64,000 bases of DNA from Flavobacterium cutihirudinis (GCF_003385895.1 NZ_QRDQ01000009.1:838088-902087); one strand, 5' to 3'. Positions 16,828 to 26,108 are shown, numbered from the stretch's first letter. The notes: generated by a model from the letters alone, not told the origin. Made by a program: numbers and translations.

Positions 16828-17790
16828 ATGGACAATCAAGATAAAATATTCAACAGATTTAAGGAAGCTGCAGACAATGCAGAAACCAAAGATTTTCCGG
16901 GAATGGAAAAAATCTGGTCGCGCGTTGAAGAAAAACTCGATAAAAAAGAAGATAAAAAAACCATCGCTTTGTGGAAAAAAATTGCAATTGCAGCTTCTCT
17001 TTTATTATTGATTTCTTTAGGCGCACAATTTTTAAAATCGGATAAAACAACTATTCAAAATCCGAAAGTTGTAATTAATGAAACTGAAAAAGATGCTACT
17101 TCAAATTCGGTTTCAGAAAGTAATAATGCTGTTGTTTCTGTCGATTCTCCCTTAGTTTCCAAAACTGAAGCTATAAAGATTTTAGAAAATCAGACCAAAA
17201 AGAAAGAACACGTTGCAATTCAGGAAACACTTGCTCCAAATACGGATTTTACGCCAGCTGCAGCAGAACCACAAATTGCAGCAGAAACAGTTATGCCAGT
17301 TCAAGCCGCGAGAGCAGAAGTTTTTGAAGAAGAAGATAATAGAACATCAAAAAAAACAGTAACCATGGATATGGGTTATTCAAGTAGTCCGCAACGAGAA
17401 GCTGCCAAAGTTGCTTTTGCAGATAAAAGTGCCCAGAAAGCCAAGAAAAATGTACCCTTAGTAGTCCTTAACGGAAATGCAATGGCGCACAGTGATGATG
17501 TAAAAAAAGACAAAATGATGCAGAATGAACTTCCAAATCTAAGTCCCGAAAATGTCGAATCACTTGTAATTCTGGATGAACCTTTATATATAATTGATGG
17601 CATATATTATTCTGAAAATGATTTATTTGGGAATAATCCAACGAGTCCTTACGCTCCTTTAGACAAACAAGACATAAAAACAATAACCATTTTACAAGAT
17701 CTTGAAGCCACATCAAAATATGGCGAAAAAGGTAAAAAAGGAGTTGTAATAATTACCACAAAAACAGGAAAACCAACTCCTAAAAAGTAA
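16828..17790 (+). CDS. Anti-sigma-like membrane protein with C-terminal TonB-plug module
   Basis: A 320-residue single-span protein. The N-terminal 48 residues are cytoplasmic and helical (NRFKEAADNAETKDFPGMEKIW), as expected for a sigma-binding domain. The transmembrane helix is about 51-67. A long low-complexity periplasmic linker rich in Ala, Glu and Lys follows. The last 73 residues resemble a TonB-dependent receptor plug: PLYIIDG at 252-258, DIKTITILQDLEATSKYG, and GVVIITTKTG. The same module occurs in the next gene. Position right after an ECF sigma gene supports an anti-sigma role. Protein binding is inferred. Confidence 0.8.
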   Translation: MDNQDKIFNRFKEAADNAETKDFPGMEKIWSRVEEKLDKKEDKKTIALWKKIAIAASLLLLISLGAQFLKSDKTTIQNPKVVINETEKDATSNSVSESNNAVVSVDSPLVSKTEAIKILENQTKKKEHVAIQETLAPNTDFTPAAAEPQIAAETVMPVQAARAEVFEEEDNRTSKKTVTMDMGYSSSPQREAAKVAFADKSAQKAKKNVPLVVLNGNAMAHSDDVKKDKMMQNELPNLSPENVESLVILDEPLYIIDGIYYSENDLFGNNPTSPYAPLDKQDIKTITILQDLEATSKYGEKGKKGVVIITTKTGKPTPKK

Positions 17791-17869
17791 CTGCAATTCA
17801 ATTAAAGCTTTGTCAAATATCTAGAGTTGACAAAGCAACACACGAACATTAATCTTAATTTTTACTATC

Positions 17870-20035
17870 ATGAAAAGTCTAAAACTTATTTCATCAGCCA
17901 TTGCTATGCTTATATGTTTCGTATCCATAGCACAAGAAAAAACAATTTCCGGAATCATTTCAGATGAAAACAAACAGCCAATTCCGGGTGCGAATGTTTT
18001 CAATGAAAGTACAAAGGCCACTGCCACAACCAATTTTGATGGCCGATACAGTATTCAGGCAAAAACAGGAGACATGCTTGTTTTTAACTACGTTGGATAT
18101 AAAACCCAAAGACAAAAGGTTCAAAACTCAAACACAATTAATATTCAACTTTTTGCAGAAAGTCTAAGCTTAAATGAAGTTGTTGTAGTGGGTTACGGAA
18201 CAAGAGACGCTGAATATGAAGATCGAAGTTATGCTCGTGCAGAAAGAAAAAAAGCAAAAATGACTACTTCTGTAGCCTTGCAAGGAAAGGTCGCCGGAGT
18301 TCAGATTCAGAATAATGTTGGATATGTTGCAAACCCAAGTCCAACTGTTTCCATACGCGGAATCGCTTCGGTTTCTGCAAAAAACGAACCAATGTATATT
18401 ATTGACGGAGTTCCTGCAAAAGCCAGTCAAATGGCAAAAATTAATCCGAATGATATTGATAATGTTTCTGTTTTAAAAGACAAAGCTGCAACTTCAGTTT
18501 ACGGAAATAAAGCTTCTAATGGCGTTGTTGTTATTTCGACTAAAAATGAAATTTACAAAAACCTTTCGGAAAAAGAACTGGATAAAAAATTAAATATCAT
18601 TCCAACACCAACTGAACCAAATCAGGAAGATTATGACACTTTCGTGGAAAATGCTTTCGAAAGTCCAAAAACTGCACCGCTTTCTACGTTTTCAATTGAT
18701 GTTGATAATGCTTCATATACGAATATCAGACGTTTTTTAAACAACGGACAGCAGGTTCCAAAAGATGCAGTGCGTGTAGAAGAAATGGTTAATTTTTTTA
18801 AATATACTTATCCGCAGCCAAAAGATGAAAATCCGTTTTCTATTAATACGGAAGTAAGTAATTCTCCTTGGAATTCAAACAATAAAATCCTGAAAATTGG
18901 TTTACAAGGAAAAAACATTCCGACTAACGATTTACCTGCTTCGAATCTTGTTTTTTTAATTGATGTTTCAGGTTCAATGAGCGATATGAACAAATTGCCT
19001 TTACTAAAACAATCCATGAAAATTTTGGTAAATGAATTACGAGCAAAAGACAAAGTTGCAATAGTGGTTTATGCGGGCGCTGCGGGAATGGTTTTGCCAC
19101 CGACTTCTGGCGATGAGAAAAAGACAATTATTGACGCATTGGATAAATTAGAAGCCGGCGGAAGTACTGCAGGTGGCGCAGGAATTGAACTGGCTTATAA
19201 AATTGCAGCCGAAAACTTTATTAAAAGTGGAAACAACAGAGTAATTCTCGCAACTGATGGCGATTTTAACGTTGGAAATTCTTCAAATACTGATATGGAA
19301 AAATTAATTGAAGAAAAAAGAAAAACAGGCGTTTTCTTAACTTGTCTTGGTTACGGAATGGGAAATTACAAAGACAGTAAAATGGAAGTTCTTGCCGATA
19401 AAGGAAATGGAAATTATGCTTACATTGATAATATTCAGGAAGCAAATCGTTTTTTAGGAAAAGAATTTAAAGGCTCGATGTTCGCTATTGCGAAAGATGT
19501 AAAAATCCAGATTGAATTTAATCCGAAACAAGTTCAGGCGTATCGTTTGATTGGTTATGAAAACAGAAAACTTCGTCCGGAAGATTTCAAAAACGATGCA
19601 ATTGATGCCGGCGAATTAGGAAGCAATTATACCGTTACGGCTTTGTATGAAATTATTCCAGCTGGTGTAAAAAGTGATTATTTAGCTGAACAGCCAGATC
19701 CTTTAAAATACACTAAAACAGAACCCGATGCGAACAATTACAGTAATGAACTGGCAACTATAAAATTCCGTTACAAAAAACCTGATGGCGAAAAAAGTAT
19801 CGAAATGGTTCAGGTTATTGAGAACAAATCGGTTGTTTTGGAGAAAGCGAGTGATGATATGAAATTCAGTTCGGCTGTGGCTTGGTTTGGATTGAAATTG
19901 AGAGATTCAAAATTAATTGCTGACAAATCTTCGGATGAAATTGTAAAATTAGCGAAGCAAGGAAATTCAAACGATGGCGAAGGTTATAAAGCTGAATTTA
20001 TTCGTCTTGTCGAAGGCGCGAAACAATACAATTAA
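17870..20035 (+). CDS. von Willebrand A (YfbK-like) protein with carboxypeptidase-regulatory and TonB-plug domains
   Basis: A 721-residue exported protein with signal peptide to about residue 21. Residues 24-95 form a CarboxypepD_reg-like domain (ISGIISDENKQPIPGANVF). A plug-like segment spans about 105-226, including PMYIIDG (174-180) and GVVVISTKNE. Residues about 265-320 are the YfbK N-terminal region. The vWA domain begins near 360 with MIDAS motif DVSGS at 365-369, and a DUF3520-like region ends the protein. There is no beta-barrel, so it is not a transporter. It lies 79 bp after the anti-sigma-like gene, which carries the same plug module. Confidence 0.85.
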   Translation: MKSLKLISSAIAMLICFVSIAQEKTISGIISDENKQPIPGANVFNESTKATATTNFDGRYSIQAKTGDMLVFNYVGYKTQRQKVQNSNTINIQLFAESLSLNEVVVVGYGTRDAEYEDRSYARAERKKAKMTTSVALQGKVAGVQIQNNVGYVANPSPTVSIRGIASVSAKNEPMYIIDGVPAKASQMAKINPNDIDNVSVLKDKAATSVYGNKASNGVVVISTKNEIYKNLSEKELDKKLNIIPTPTEPNQEDYDTFVENAFESPKTAPLSTFSIDVDNASYTNIRRFLNNGQQVPKDAVRVEEMVNFFKYTYPQPKDENPFSINTEVSNSPWNSNNKILKIGLQGKNIPTNDLPASNLVFLIDVSGSMSDMNKLPLLKQSMKILVNELRAKDKVAIVVYAGAAGMVLPPTSGDEKKTIIDALDKLEAGGSTAGGAGIELAYKIAAENFIKSGNNRVILATDGDFNVGNSSNTDMEKLIEEKRKTGVFLTCLGYGMGNYKDSKMEVLADKGNGNYAYIDNIQEANRFLGKEFKGSMFAIAKDVKIQIEFNPKQVQAYRLIGYENRKLRPEDFKNDAIDAGELGSNYTVTALYEIIPAGVKSDYLAEQPDPLKYTKTEPDANNYSNELATIKFRYKKPDGEKSIEMVQVIENKSVVLEKASDDMKFSSAVAWFGLKLRDSKLIADKSSDEIVKLAKQGNSNDGEGYKAEFIRLVEGAKQYN

Positions 20036-20086
20036 TAAAAATTATATTACATTTGGGCTTTATTCGAAAACTTATTTTATTCACGT

Positions 20087-20674
20087 ATGAACCCAATTTT
20101 AAGCCAAAATCTATTTTTAGTTAAAGAACACGTCGGAATGTTTAAAGCCTCAAACAATTACGACATTTATAATCCGGAAAGCAATCAAATTATCATGAAC
20201 TGTCGTGAAAACAATTTGGGATTTTTTACCAAAATACTGCGTTTCACAGATTACAAAAGAGCAACACCTTTTAATGTTGAAATCACATCAGCTACGGGTG
20301 AAAAATTAATAACTGTAAAACGAGGAATTGCAATATTTAGATCTACTGTTGAAGTTTTAGATGAAAAAGATCGTTTGATTGGAACTTTCAAACAAAAATT
20401 CTTTTCGATTGGAGGACGATTTGAAATTTTAGACAAAAACGAAAGGCCGGTTGCAACACTTCAGGGAAAATGGACAGGCTGGGATTTTAAATTCTCACAT
20501 GAAAATAAACAATTGGCTCAGGTAAGTAAAAAATGGGCTGGAATAGGAAAAGAATTCTTTACAAGTGCTGATAATTATGTACTTCAAATTGAAGAAACTG
20601 TACCAAATGACAGTCCGTTAAGACAATTGATTTTGGGAGCTGTAATGTGTATTGACATGGTTCTGAAAGAATAA
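20087..20674 (+). CDS. Phospholipid scramblase/LURP-one-related (LOR) protein
   Basis: A 195-residue tubby-like beta-barrel protein. Features are NLFLVKEHVGMFKASNNYDIYNP at the start, the repeated strands KLITVKRGIAIFRSTVEVLDEKDRLIGTFKQKFFSIGGRFEILDKNERPVATLQG, and a hydrophobic C-terminal helix (LRQLILGAVMCIDMVLKE) buried in the barrel in this family. Bacterial members have no established biochemical role. It lies 51 bp after the vWA gene and may share its transcript. Confidence 0.75.
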   Translation: MNPILSQNLFLVKEHVGMFKASNNYDIYNPESNQIIMNCRENNLGFFTKILRFTDYKRATPFNVEITSATGEKLITVKRGIAIFRSTVEVLDEKDRLIGTFKQKFFSIGGRFEILDKNERPVATLQGKWTGWDFKFSHENKQLAQVSKKWAGIGKEFFTSADNYVLQIEETVPNDSPLRQLILGAVMCIDMVLKE

Positions 20675-20788
20675 CGAAAAGTTGTTAAACTTAGATTAAG
20701 AATACTTTATAAAGCATCATTTTAGTTTTCAAAACATTATTTTTGTAAGACTTAAAATGATGCTTTATGCATTTCTAAAAATACAATC

Positions 20789-21505
20789 ATGACCGACTTA
20801 AAAAATAAAAATGCCTTTATTACCGGCGCCGGAAAAGGAATAGGAAAAGCCGTTGCAATTGCTTTGGCAAAAGAAGGTGTAAACCTGATTTTGGTTTCGA
20901 GAACGCAAAAAGATGTAGAACAATTGGCTGACGAAGCTTCAAATTTGGGCGTAAAAGCGATTGCCATAACCGCCGACGTTTCTGATATCGATTCTATAAA
21001 TGCCGCGGCAGAAAAAGCTTTGGCCGAATTTAAACATATTGATATCTTAATCAACAATGCAGGAATTGCTTCTTTTGGAAAATTCTTAGAATTAGAACCA
21101 GAAGCATGGGAAAGAATTATTAAGGTAAATTTAATGGGAATCTATTATACAACCCGAGCGATTATCCCAAATATGATTGAAAGACAAACCGGAGACATTA
21201 TCAATATTTCATCAACTGCCGGATTAAACGGAAATGCTTTGACAAGTGCCTACAGCGCTTCTAAGTTTGCTGTTTTAGGTTTAACCGATTCTTTGATGCA
21301 GGAAATGAGAAAACACAATATTCGTGTTACGGCGTTAACACCGAGTACAGTTGCAACTGATATGGCAAAAGAGCTGAATTTAACAGACGGAAATCCGGAA
21401 AAAGTAATGCAGTCTGAAGATATCGCAGATTTGATTATTGCACAACTTAAATTAAACCGAAGAGTGTTTATTAAAAACAGTAGTATTTGGTCAACTAACC
21501 CATAA
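20789..21505 (+). CDS. Short-chain dehydrogenase/reductase (FabG-like)
   Basis: A 238-residue classical SDR with the cofactor motif GAGKGIG at residues 13-19, the structural NNAG motif (LINNAGIAS), catalytic Ser in INISSTAG and the YSASK catalytic Tyr/Lys pair. Arg in LVSRTQ favours NADPH. It is commonly annotated as 3-oxoacyl-ACP reductase, but nothing in the context (no fab genes nearby) fixes the substrate. Confidence 0.85.
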   Translation: MTDLKNKNAFITGAGKGIGKAVAIALAKEGVNLILVSRTQKDVEQLADEASNLGVKAIAITADVSDIDSINAAAEKALAEFKHIDILINNAGIASFGKFLELEPEAWERIIKVNLMGIYYTTRAIIPNMIERQTGDIINISSTAGLNGNALTSAYSASKFAVLGLTDSLMQEMRKHNIRVTALTPSTVATDMAKELNLTDGNPEKVMQSEDIADLIIAQLKLNRRVFIKNSSIWSTNP

Positions 21506-21524
21506 AAAATAAATTACAATATTT

Positions 21525-21567
21525 AAATTCCAAATTCCAATCTCAAAGTAATTGGAATTTGGAATTT
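21525..21567. repeat. Perfect 17-bp inverted repeat (AAATTCCAAATTCCAAT)
   Basis: 21525-21541 and 21551-21567 are exact reverse complements with a 9-base loop, made of AATTCCA words. A further TTGGAATTTT word follows at 21575-21584. It lies between the SDR gene and the next ORF. Confidence 0.85.
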
Positions 21568-21596
21568 TATAAGATTGGAATTTTAAAAAAAATAGT

Positions 21597-22103
21597 ATGG
21601 AACAATATTTAAGACAATTAGTCGAAATAGAGTTTGAAGATAAAAAACAGATTTTTACAGGATTTCTAATCGACTATTCTGATGAGTGGATTTTACTTCG
21701 AAATAATCCTGTTGATTTTGTTTTGGATGGCTTTGTTATTTTACGAAATAAAAATATTTTGGCCGTTAATCGAGATCATGATTTGGCTTTTACAGAAAAA
21801 GTGATCCGATTAAAAGGATCAAAAATCAATTCGGAAGATATTATTCCGATTCGAGATTTGGAATCCATTTTGAACTATATCAGTACTAAATACGGGATTT
21901 TTCAAATTGCTAAAAAATCCGCTAAATCCGCTTATTTAGGAAAATTGCTTTCGCTTACGAATGAAGAACTTCTGATCGACTTTCTTGATATCAGAGGACA
22001 ATTTGGTGGAGAATTAAGCTTCAATCCTGAAAAAATCAGAGTTATAGAATTTGATACGGACTATATTAATTCGTTGAAGTTGGTTGTTCAGGATAGTGAA
22101 TAA
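21597..22103 (+). CDS. Unknown protein with two LSm/SH3-like halves
   Basis: A 168-residue soluble protein, probably cytoplasmic. The two halves seem related: residues about 20-62 (TGFLIDYSDEWILLRNNPVDF) and about 120-165 (GKLLSLTNEELLIDFLDI) each have a G-x-L-L-x-x-x-(D/N)-E-(W/L)-(I/L)-L strand pattern followed by a second strand pair. This suggests a duplicated small barrel like LSm folds. No catalytic motif or family name was recognised. The gene is followed by a strong terminator. Confidence 0.65.
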   Translation: MEQYLRQLVEIEFEDKKQIFTGFLIDYSDEWILLRNNPVDFVLDGFVILRNKNILAVNRDHDLAFTEKVIRLKGSKINSEDIIPIRDLESILNYISTKYGIFQIAKKSAKSAYLGKLLSLTNEELLIDFLDIRGQFGGELSFNPEKIRVIEFDTDYINSLKLVVQDSE

Positions 22104-22118
22104 TTCATTAAAAAACAG

Positions 22119-22147
22119 AAAAGCCTCTAAAAAGAGGCTTTTTTTTG
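22119..22147 (+). terminator. Rho-independent terminator
   Basis: AAGCCTC and GAGGCTT flank a 5-6-base A-rich loop and are followed by eight T. It lies 16 bases after the preceding stop. Confidence 0.85.
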
Positions 22148-22247
22148 TCATTCCGAGAAACGAGGAATCACACTAATAATTCCATATGCTATTATTGTCA
22201 TTCTTTGTAGAGTCTCGAGTGTGATTCCTCGTTCCTCGGAATGACAA
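22145..22247. repeat. 29-bp inverted repeat (TCATTCCGAG...GAATCACAC type)
   Basis: The arms 22145-22173 and 22219-22247 pair at 28 of 29 positions, with a 45-base spacer. It occupies the gap between convergent genes, directly behind the terminator. Confidence 0.88.
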
Positions 22248-22256
22248 ACTTTACGT

Positions 22257-23591
22257 TTAAACCTCTGCCAATTTATTCAAAAACTCCAAACGAACACTTC
22301 CATCCTCATCAATTTTAGTCAAATTGATTTCTTGTAAAGTATTAACCAATTCCGGATTCCAAGGTGTTTTTACTTTTACGTAATTTTCGGTAAAACCGTG
22401 AATATAACCTTCTTTGTTTTCGCCTTCAAAAAGAACGGTTCTATTTGTTCCTAATTGACTTTCATAAAAAGCACGACGTTTTTTAACAGATAAACCACGC
22501 AACATTTTGCTACGTTTTGCACGCACATTTGCCGGAACAACTCCATCCATATCTACAGCCTCAGTATTATCTCTTTCAGAATAAGTGAAAACGTGTAAAT
22601 AAGAAATATCCATTTCATTCAAAAAATGATAGGTTTCTAAGAAATGTTCGTCAGTTTCTCCAGGGAAACCTACAATAACATCCACACCAATACAGGCGTG
22701 AGGCATTACTTCACGAATTTTGTTTACACGATCTGTATAAACTTCACGCAAATAACGGCGTTTCATTAATTTTAAAATATCATTGCTTCCGGATTGCAGC
22801 GGAATATGAAAATGCGGTACAAAAGTGCGGCTTTTTGAAACGAATTCGATTGTTTCGTTTTTCAATAAATTGGGTTCGATCGATGAAATTCTCAAACGCT
22901 CAATTCCTTCTACTTTATCTAAAGCCTGAACTAAATCCAGAAAAGTATGTTCGTGTTTTTTGTTCCCGAATTCTCCTTTTCCGTAATCACCAATATTAAC
23001 TCCGGTCAAAACAATTTCTCTGATGTTTTGAGCCGAGATTTCTTTTGCGTTTTTTAACACATTTTCTAAAGCATCACTTCTCGAAATACCTCTTGCTAAT
23101 GGAATTGTACAATACGTACACTTATAATCACAGCCGTCCTGAACTTTTAAAAATGCTCTTGTACGATCTCCGATGGAATAACTTCCTACGTAGAAATCAG
23201 CTTCAGCAATTTCGCAGGAGTGAACTTCACCCATATCGTTCTTGCTCAAATCATTAATATAGTCTGTGATTTTAAATTTTTCTGTCGCTCCTAAAACCAA
23301 ATCAACACCATCTACGGCTGCTAATTCTTCGGGCTTTAATTGTGCATAACAACCAACAGCAGCAACAAAAGCTTTTTCATTCAGCTTCATTGCTTTTCGA
23401 ACTACCTGCTTAAACTGCTTATCTGCATTTTCTGTAACAGAGCAAGTATTAATGACATAAATATCTGCTATTTCTTCAAAATCGACGCGATCAAAACCTT
23501 CGTCATTAAAATTTCTGGCTATTGTAGAAGTCTCTGAAAAATTCAGTTTACAACCCAGCGTATAAAAGGCAACTTTCTTTCTGTTTTCCAT
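22257..23591 (-). CDS. mtaB: tRNA t6A37 methylthiotransferase MtaB
   Basis: A 444-residue radical-SAM enzyme that adds a methylthio group to t6A at position 37 of tRNAs reading ANN codons. The UPF0004 domain has the three auxiliary-cluster cysteines Cys14, Cys50 and Cys81. The radical-SAM CxxxCxxC is Cys154-Cys158-Cys161 in GCDYKCTYCTIP. A TRAM-like C-terminal domain follows. TLGCKLNFSE at the N-terminus matches MtaB rather than MiaB or RimO. It is a single gene. Confidence 0.92.
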   Translation of the reverse strand: MENRKKVAFYTLGCKLNFSETSTIARNFNDEGFDRVDFEEIADIYVINTCSVTENADKQFKQVVRKAMKLNEKAFVAAVGCYAQLKPEELAAVDGVDLVLGATEKFKITDYINDLSKNDMGEVHSCEIAEADFYVGSYSIGDRTRAFLKVQDGCDYKCTYCTIPLARGISRSDALENVLKNAKEISAQNIREIVLTGVNIGDYGKGEFGNKKHEHTFLDLVQALDKVEGIERLRISSIEPNLLKNETIEFVSKSRTFVPHFHIPLQSGSNDILKLMKRRYLREVYTDRVNKIREVMPHACIGVDVIVGFPGETDEHFLETYHFLNEMDISYLHVFTYSERDNTEAVDMDGVVPANVRAKRSKMLRGLSVKKRRAFYESQLGTNRTVLFEGENKEGYIHGFTENYVKVKTPWNPELVNTLQEINLTKIDEDGSVRLEFLNKLAEV

Positions 23592-24077
23592 AATCTGTCT
23601 TAAACTAATGAAATCGTTGTCAAAAAATTTAAGGGTGCAAATTTACAAACAATATTTGTAAAAGAAAATCAATAAGCCACTTCGTTTCAACAATTTGACT
23701 TATTAGTGTAATTATTAAAAGCAAAAACAGGTCTAAAAATTATATTTATTTTAAAAACCATTTTCTAGTTTTAACTTTAAGCGATTTAATTCAATAAGAA
23801 TAAAATGACAAAACATCGATTAAATACACATTTCATCGATTAAATACTGTTTTTTATCTTTTGAATTGAAATTTTCTTACATTTAATCTGCTTTTACTTT
23901 TTTTTGAAAATGCAAATTGGAAGGCAAAAATAAAAGATTGAAAAAATATTGATTTTTAGTAACAAAATAGTCGCAACAATTTTGAATTTCCCTCGTTATG
24001 TTGTTGCTTTGTTATAATAAAAGATGGGCAAGCCGAAACCCATAATTGTAGGCATAAATTTAAACTATAAACTCCAA
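23592..24077. other. 486-base gap with no gene recognised; one direct repeat
   Basis: Very AT-rich. It holds a 14-bp direct repeat CATCGATTAAATAC at 23814-23827 and 23834-23847, spaced 20 bp start to start. No ORF, tRNA or strong hairpin was seen. It contains the upstream regions of mtaB (minus) and the secreted protein gene (plus). Confidence 0.6.
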
Positions 24078-24599
24078 ATGAAATTATTTCTACCCGCAAT
24101 CTGCCTCATGTTCTTAACCGTTTTCAGTTCGCAAGCACAAACAACGCCTGCTCCAAGCACTAATCCGTTTCCTTCGATCAGTACTTTGACCAATTGGGCA
24201 AGTTTAAACTCTCAGTCACAGTTTGATATTGCTATTAGAGCAGTCGGCTTTAAATTTGAAGTAAAAGAACCAGGAGCAGAATCTACTGCCTACACTTATA
24301 TCCGTAAAGTAACCGTAAATGAAGTAAACTATACTGATAGAATTGTGTACAGAATTACCAATAATAATTCGGCAAGTATTATTTCTTTGGTAACCGCTTC
24401 TACTGATTTAGTAAGTCTTTACACTCCGCAATTGGCATCATTCAAAAACAACAACTGTAAAACTGAAATGTCTAAAGACAAAAACACAACTTGCAGCTGC
24501 TACGAAAGTGCAAATTTTGCAATCGATCTTTGCGATGAGCGTGTAAAATTAACAATGGGTGACGGAAATAAATATTTCGTTTCTGTAGCTAAAAAATAA
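24078..24599 (+). CDS. Secreted protein of unknown function
   Basis: The start at 24078 (MKLFLPAICLMFLTVFSSQAQ) is preferred over one 54 bases upstream because it begins right at the signal peptide; cleavage is likely after SSQAQ. The mature protein (about 150 residues) is Thr/Ser-rich at the front, with a Cys cluster NNCKTEMSKDKNTTCSCYES and a later CDE. Four cysteines in the second half suggest periplasmic disulfides. No family was recognised. Confidence 0.65.
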   Translation: MKLFLPAICLMFLTVFSSQAQTTPAPSTNPFPSISTLTNWASLNSQSQFDIAIRAVGFKFEVKEPGAESTAYTYIRKVTVNEVNYTDRIVYRITNNNSASIISLVTASTDLVSLYTPQLASFKNNNCKTEMSKDKNTTCSCYESANFAIDLCDERVKLTMGDGNKYFVSVAKK

Positions 24600-24677
24600 T
24601 ATTTCGCAAATACTACTCTGAATTGTTTTCAAATCTTTACGGACTTTTTATGTATGTAAAGATTTGAAAGACACTTC

Positions 24678-25208
24678 TTAGTTTGAGTTTGGATTTTTTA
24701 GTTCATACCAAACTTCTAATTCTTCTTGATACTCAAAAGAATTTATATAATTAAATCCGAGTTTTTCTAAGATCTTTCTCGAATTTTCATTTCCTGCATC
24801 CGCGTAAGCGTAAACCGCATCAACTTTCATATCATTAAAAGCATGCGCTATGAAAGCTTTCCCTGCTTCTGTAGCATATCCTTTTCCCCAATGCTTTTCT
24901 ATAAAACGATATCCTAACTCATAAAAGTTTTTGTGATTATTGATTTCGTCTGTGATATACTTTATTCCTGACCAACCAAGAAATTCATTGGTTTCTTTAA
25001 GAATTACCGCCCAGCGACCTGTTCCAAAATCCTTATATTGTTTTTGAACAAATTTGATATAATCGCTACTTTCTTCGATATGCTTAATAGGCTTGTTACC
25101 AACAAACAAATGCACATTCGGATTAGATTCCAATTCAAACAATCCTTCAGCATCACTTGCAAGAAATTCTCTTAAAATTAAGCGTTCGGTTTCAATTGGA
25201 TTTTTCAT
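24678..25208 (-). CDS. GNAT-family N-acetyltransferase (RimJ/RimL-like)
   Basis: A 176-residue acetyltransferase beginning ETERLILREFLASDAEGLFEL, the usual RimJ/RimL opening. The acetyl-CoA-binding segment is YRFIEKHWGKGYATEAGKAF, and motif B contains AYADAGNENSRKILEKLGF. The substrate is unknown. It lies 7 bp downstream of the HAD gene, so the two are probably co-transcribed. Confidence 0.88.
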   Translation of the reverse strand: MKNPIETERLILREFLASDAEGLFELESNPNVHLFVGNKPIKHIEESSDYIKFVQKQYKDFGTGRWAVILKETNEFLGWSGIKYITDEINNHKNFYELGYRFIEKHWGKGYATEAGKAFIAHAFNDMKVDAVYAYADAGNENSRKILEKLGFNYINSFEYQEELEVWYELKNPNSN

Positions 25209-25215
25209 TTTATAC

Positions 25216-26019
25216 TTAGTTTAAAATATATTTTTGCACAACCTCAGCAACGCCGTCGTCATTATTTGATGCTACAATCAGATCGGCTCTGTCACGTAAT
25301 TCAGGCGTTACATTATCTACCCAAACTCCCAAACCAGCATATTCAATCATAGTCAAATCGTTTCCTGCGTTACCAACAGCAATAATTTCTTCTTGAAGAA
25401 TTCCTAATTTATCTGCCAAAAGTTTCAAACTAGCAGCTTTGTCGATACCTTGCTGAGCAGCTTCTAGAAAGAAAGGTTTCGACATTGAAACACTTAAATG
25501 TGGCATTTTAGCTTTCAGATCTTCTTCTAATTCCTTTAATTCTGAAGGTTCTTTCAACAGAATACATTTTACAGCCGGTCGATCGACATAATCTTTAAAA
25601 CTAGAAACCATAAGATGAGGCATTCCTGTAATCTCTTTCTCGATTTCGATAAATTCAGAATCGGTTTCGCTTATAATTTCGTCGTCTAAATAAGTTATGA
25701 TATGCGTATTCATTTTCACACTGTAATCGTACAAATCGTGAATTTGTTCAACAGTTAATTTCTGTTCAAATAAAACCAAATCGTCTTTTACACGACTTAT
25801 AATCGCTCCGTTAAACGAAATCATATAAGAATCGTTGATATCTAATTCCAATTCTTTTGCATAAGCCGTCATTGCTGAAGTCGGACGGCCCGAAGCCAGA
25901 ACTACATAAACACCTTTTGCCTGAGCTTCTAATAATACTTTTTTATTTAAATCTGAAATTCTATGATCGTCTGTCAACAAGGTATCATCCATGTCGAGCA
26001 CTAACATTTTGTATTGCAT
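25216..26019 (-). CDS. Cof-type HAD-IIB sugar-phosphatase-like hydrolase
   Basis: A 267-residue HAD phosphatase. Motif I is LDMDDTLL (nucleophile Asp in the first ten residues), motif II is LASGRPTS, motif III Lys lies in the KAASLKLLAD region and motif IV is AVGNAGNDLTMIEYAG. The large C2B cap sits between motifs II and III. Such enzymes dephosphorylate sugar phosphates or flavin/PLP precursors; the substrate is undetermined. It is upstream of the acetyltransferase. Confidence 0.9.
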   Translation of the reverse strand: MQYKMLVLDMDDTLLTDDHRISDLNKKVLLEAQAKGVYVVLASGRPTSAMTAYAKELELDINDSYMISFNGAIISRVKDDLVLFEQKLTVEQIHDLYDYSVKMNTHIITYLDDEIISETDSEFIEIEKEITGMPHLMVSSFKDYVDRPAVKCILLKEPSELKELEEDLKAKMPHLSVSMSKPFFLEAAQQGIDKAASLKLLADKLGILQEEIIAVGNAGNDLTMIEYAGLGVWVDNVTPELRDRADLIVASNNDDGVAEVVQKYILN

Positions 26020-26048
26020 TTTTTTTAGTTTTCAGTTCATTCTAATCG

Positions 26049-26100
26049 CAGTCACAGTTTTCAGTCGCAGTTTTGCATCGTAAACTGAAAACTGAGACTG
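26049..26100. repeat. Inverted repeat with CAGTTTTCAGT words
   Basis: 26049-26065 pairs with 26084-26100 at 16 of 17 positions. Related words recur at 58023-58080. Confidence 0.75.
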
Positions 26101-26108
26101 AATACTTC

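Noticed and set aside
16828..17790. TonB-dependent receptor fragment or pseudogene
   Set aside because: The plug-like tail is not followed by barrel sequence, the protein has its own transmembrane helix and intact frame, and it sits after a sigma gene.
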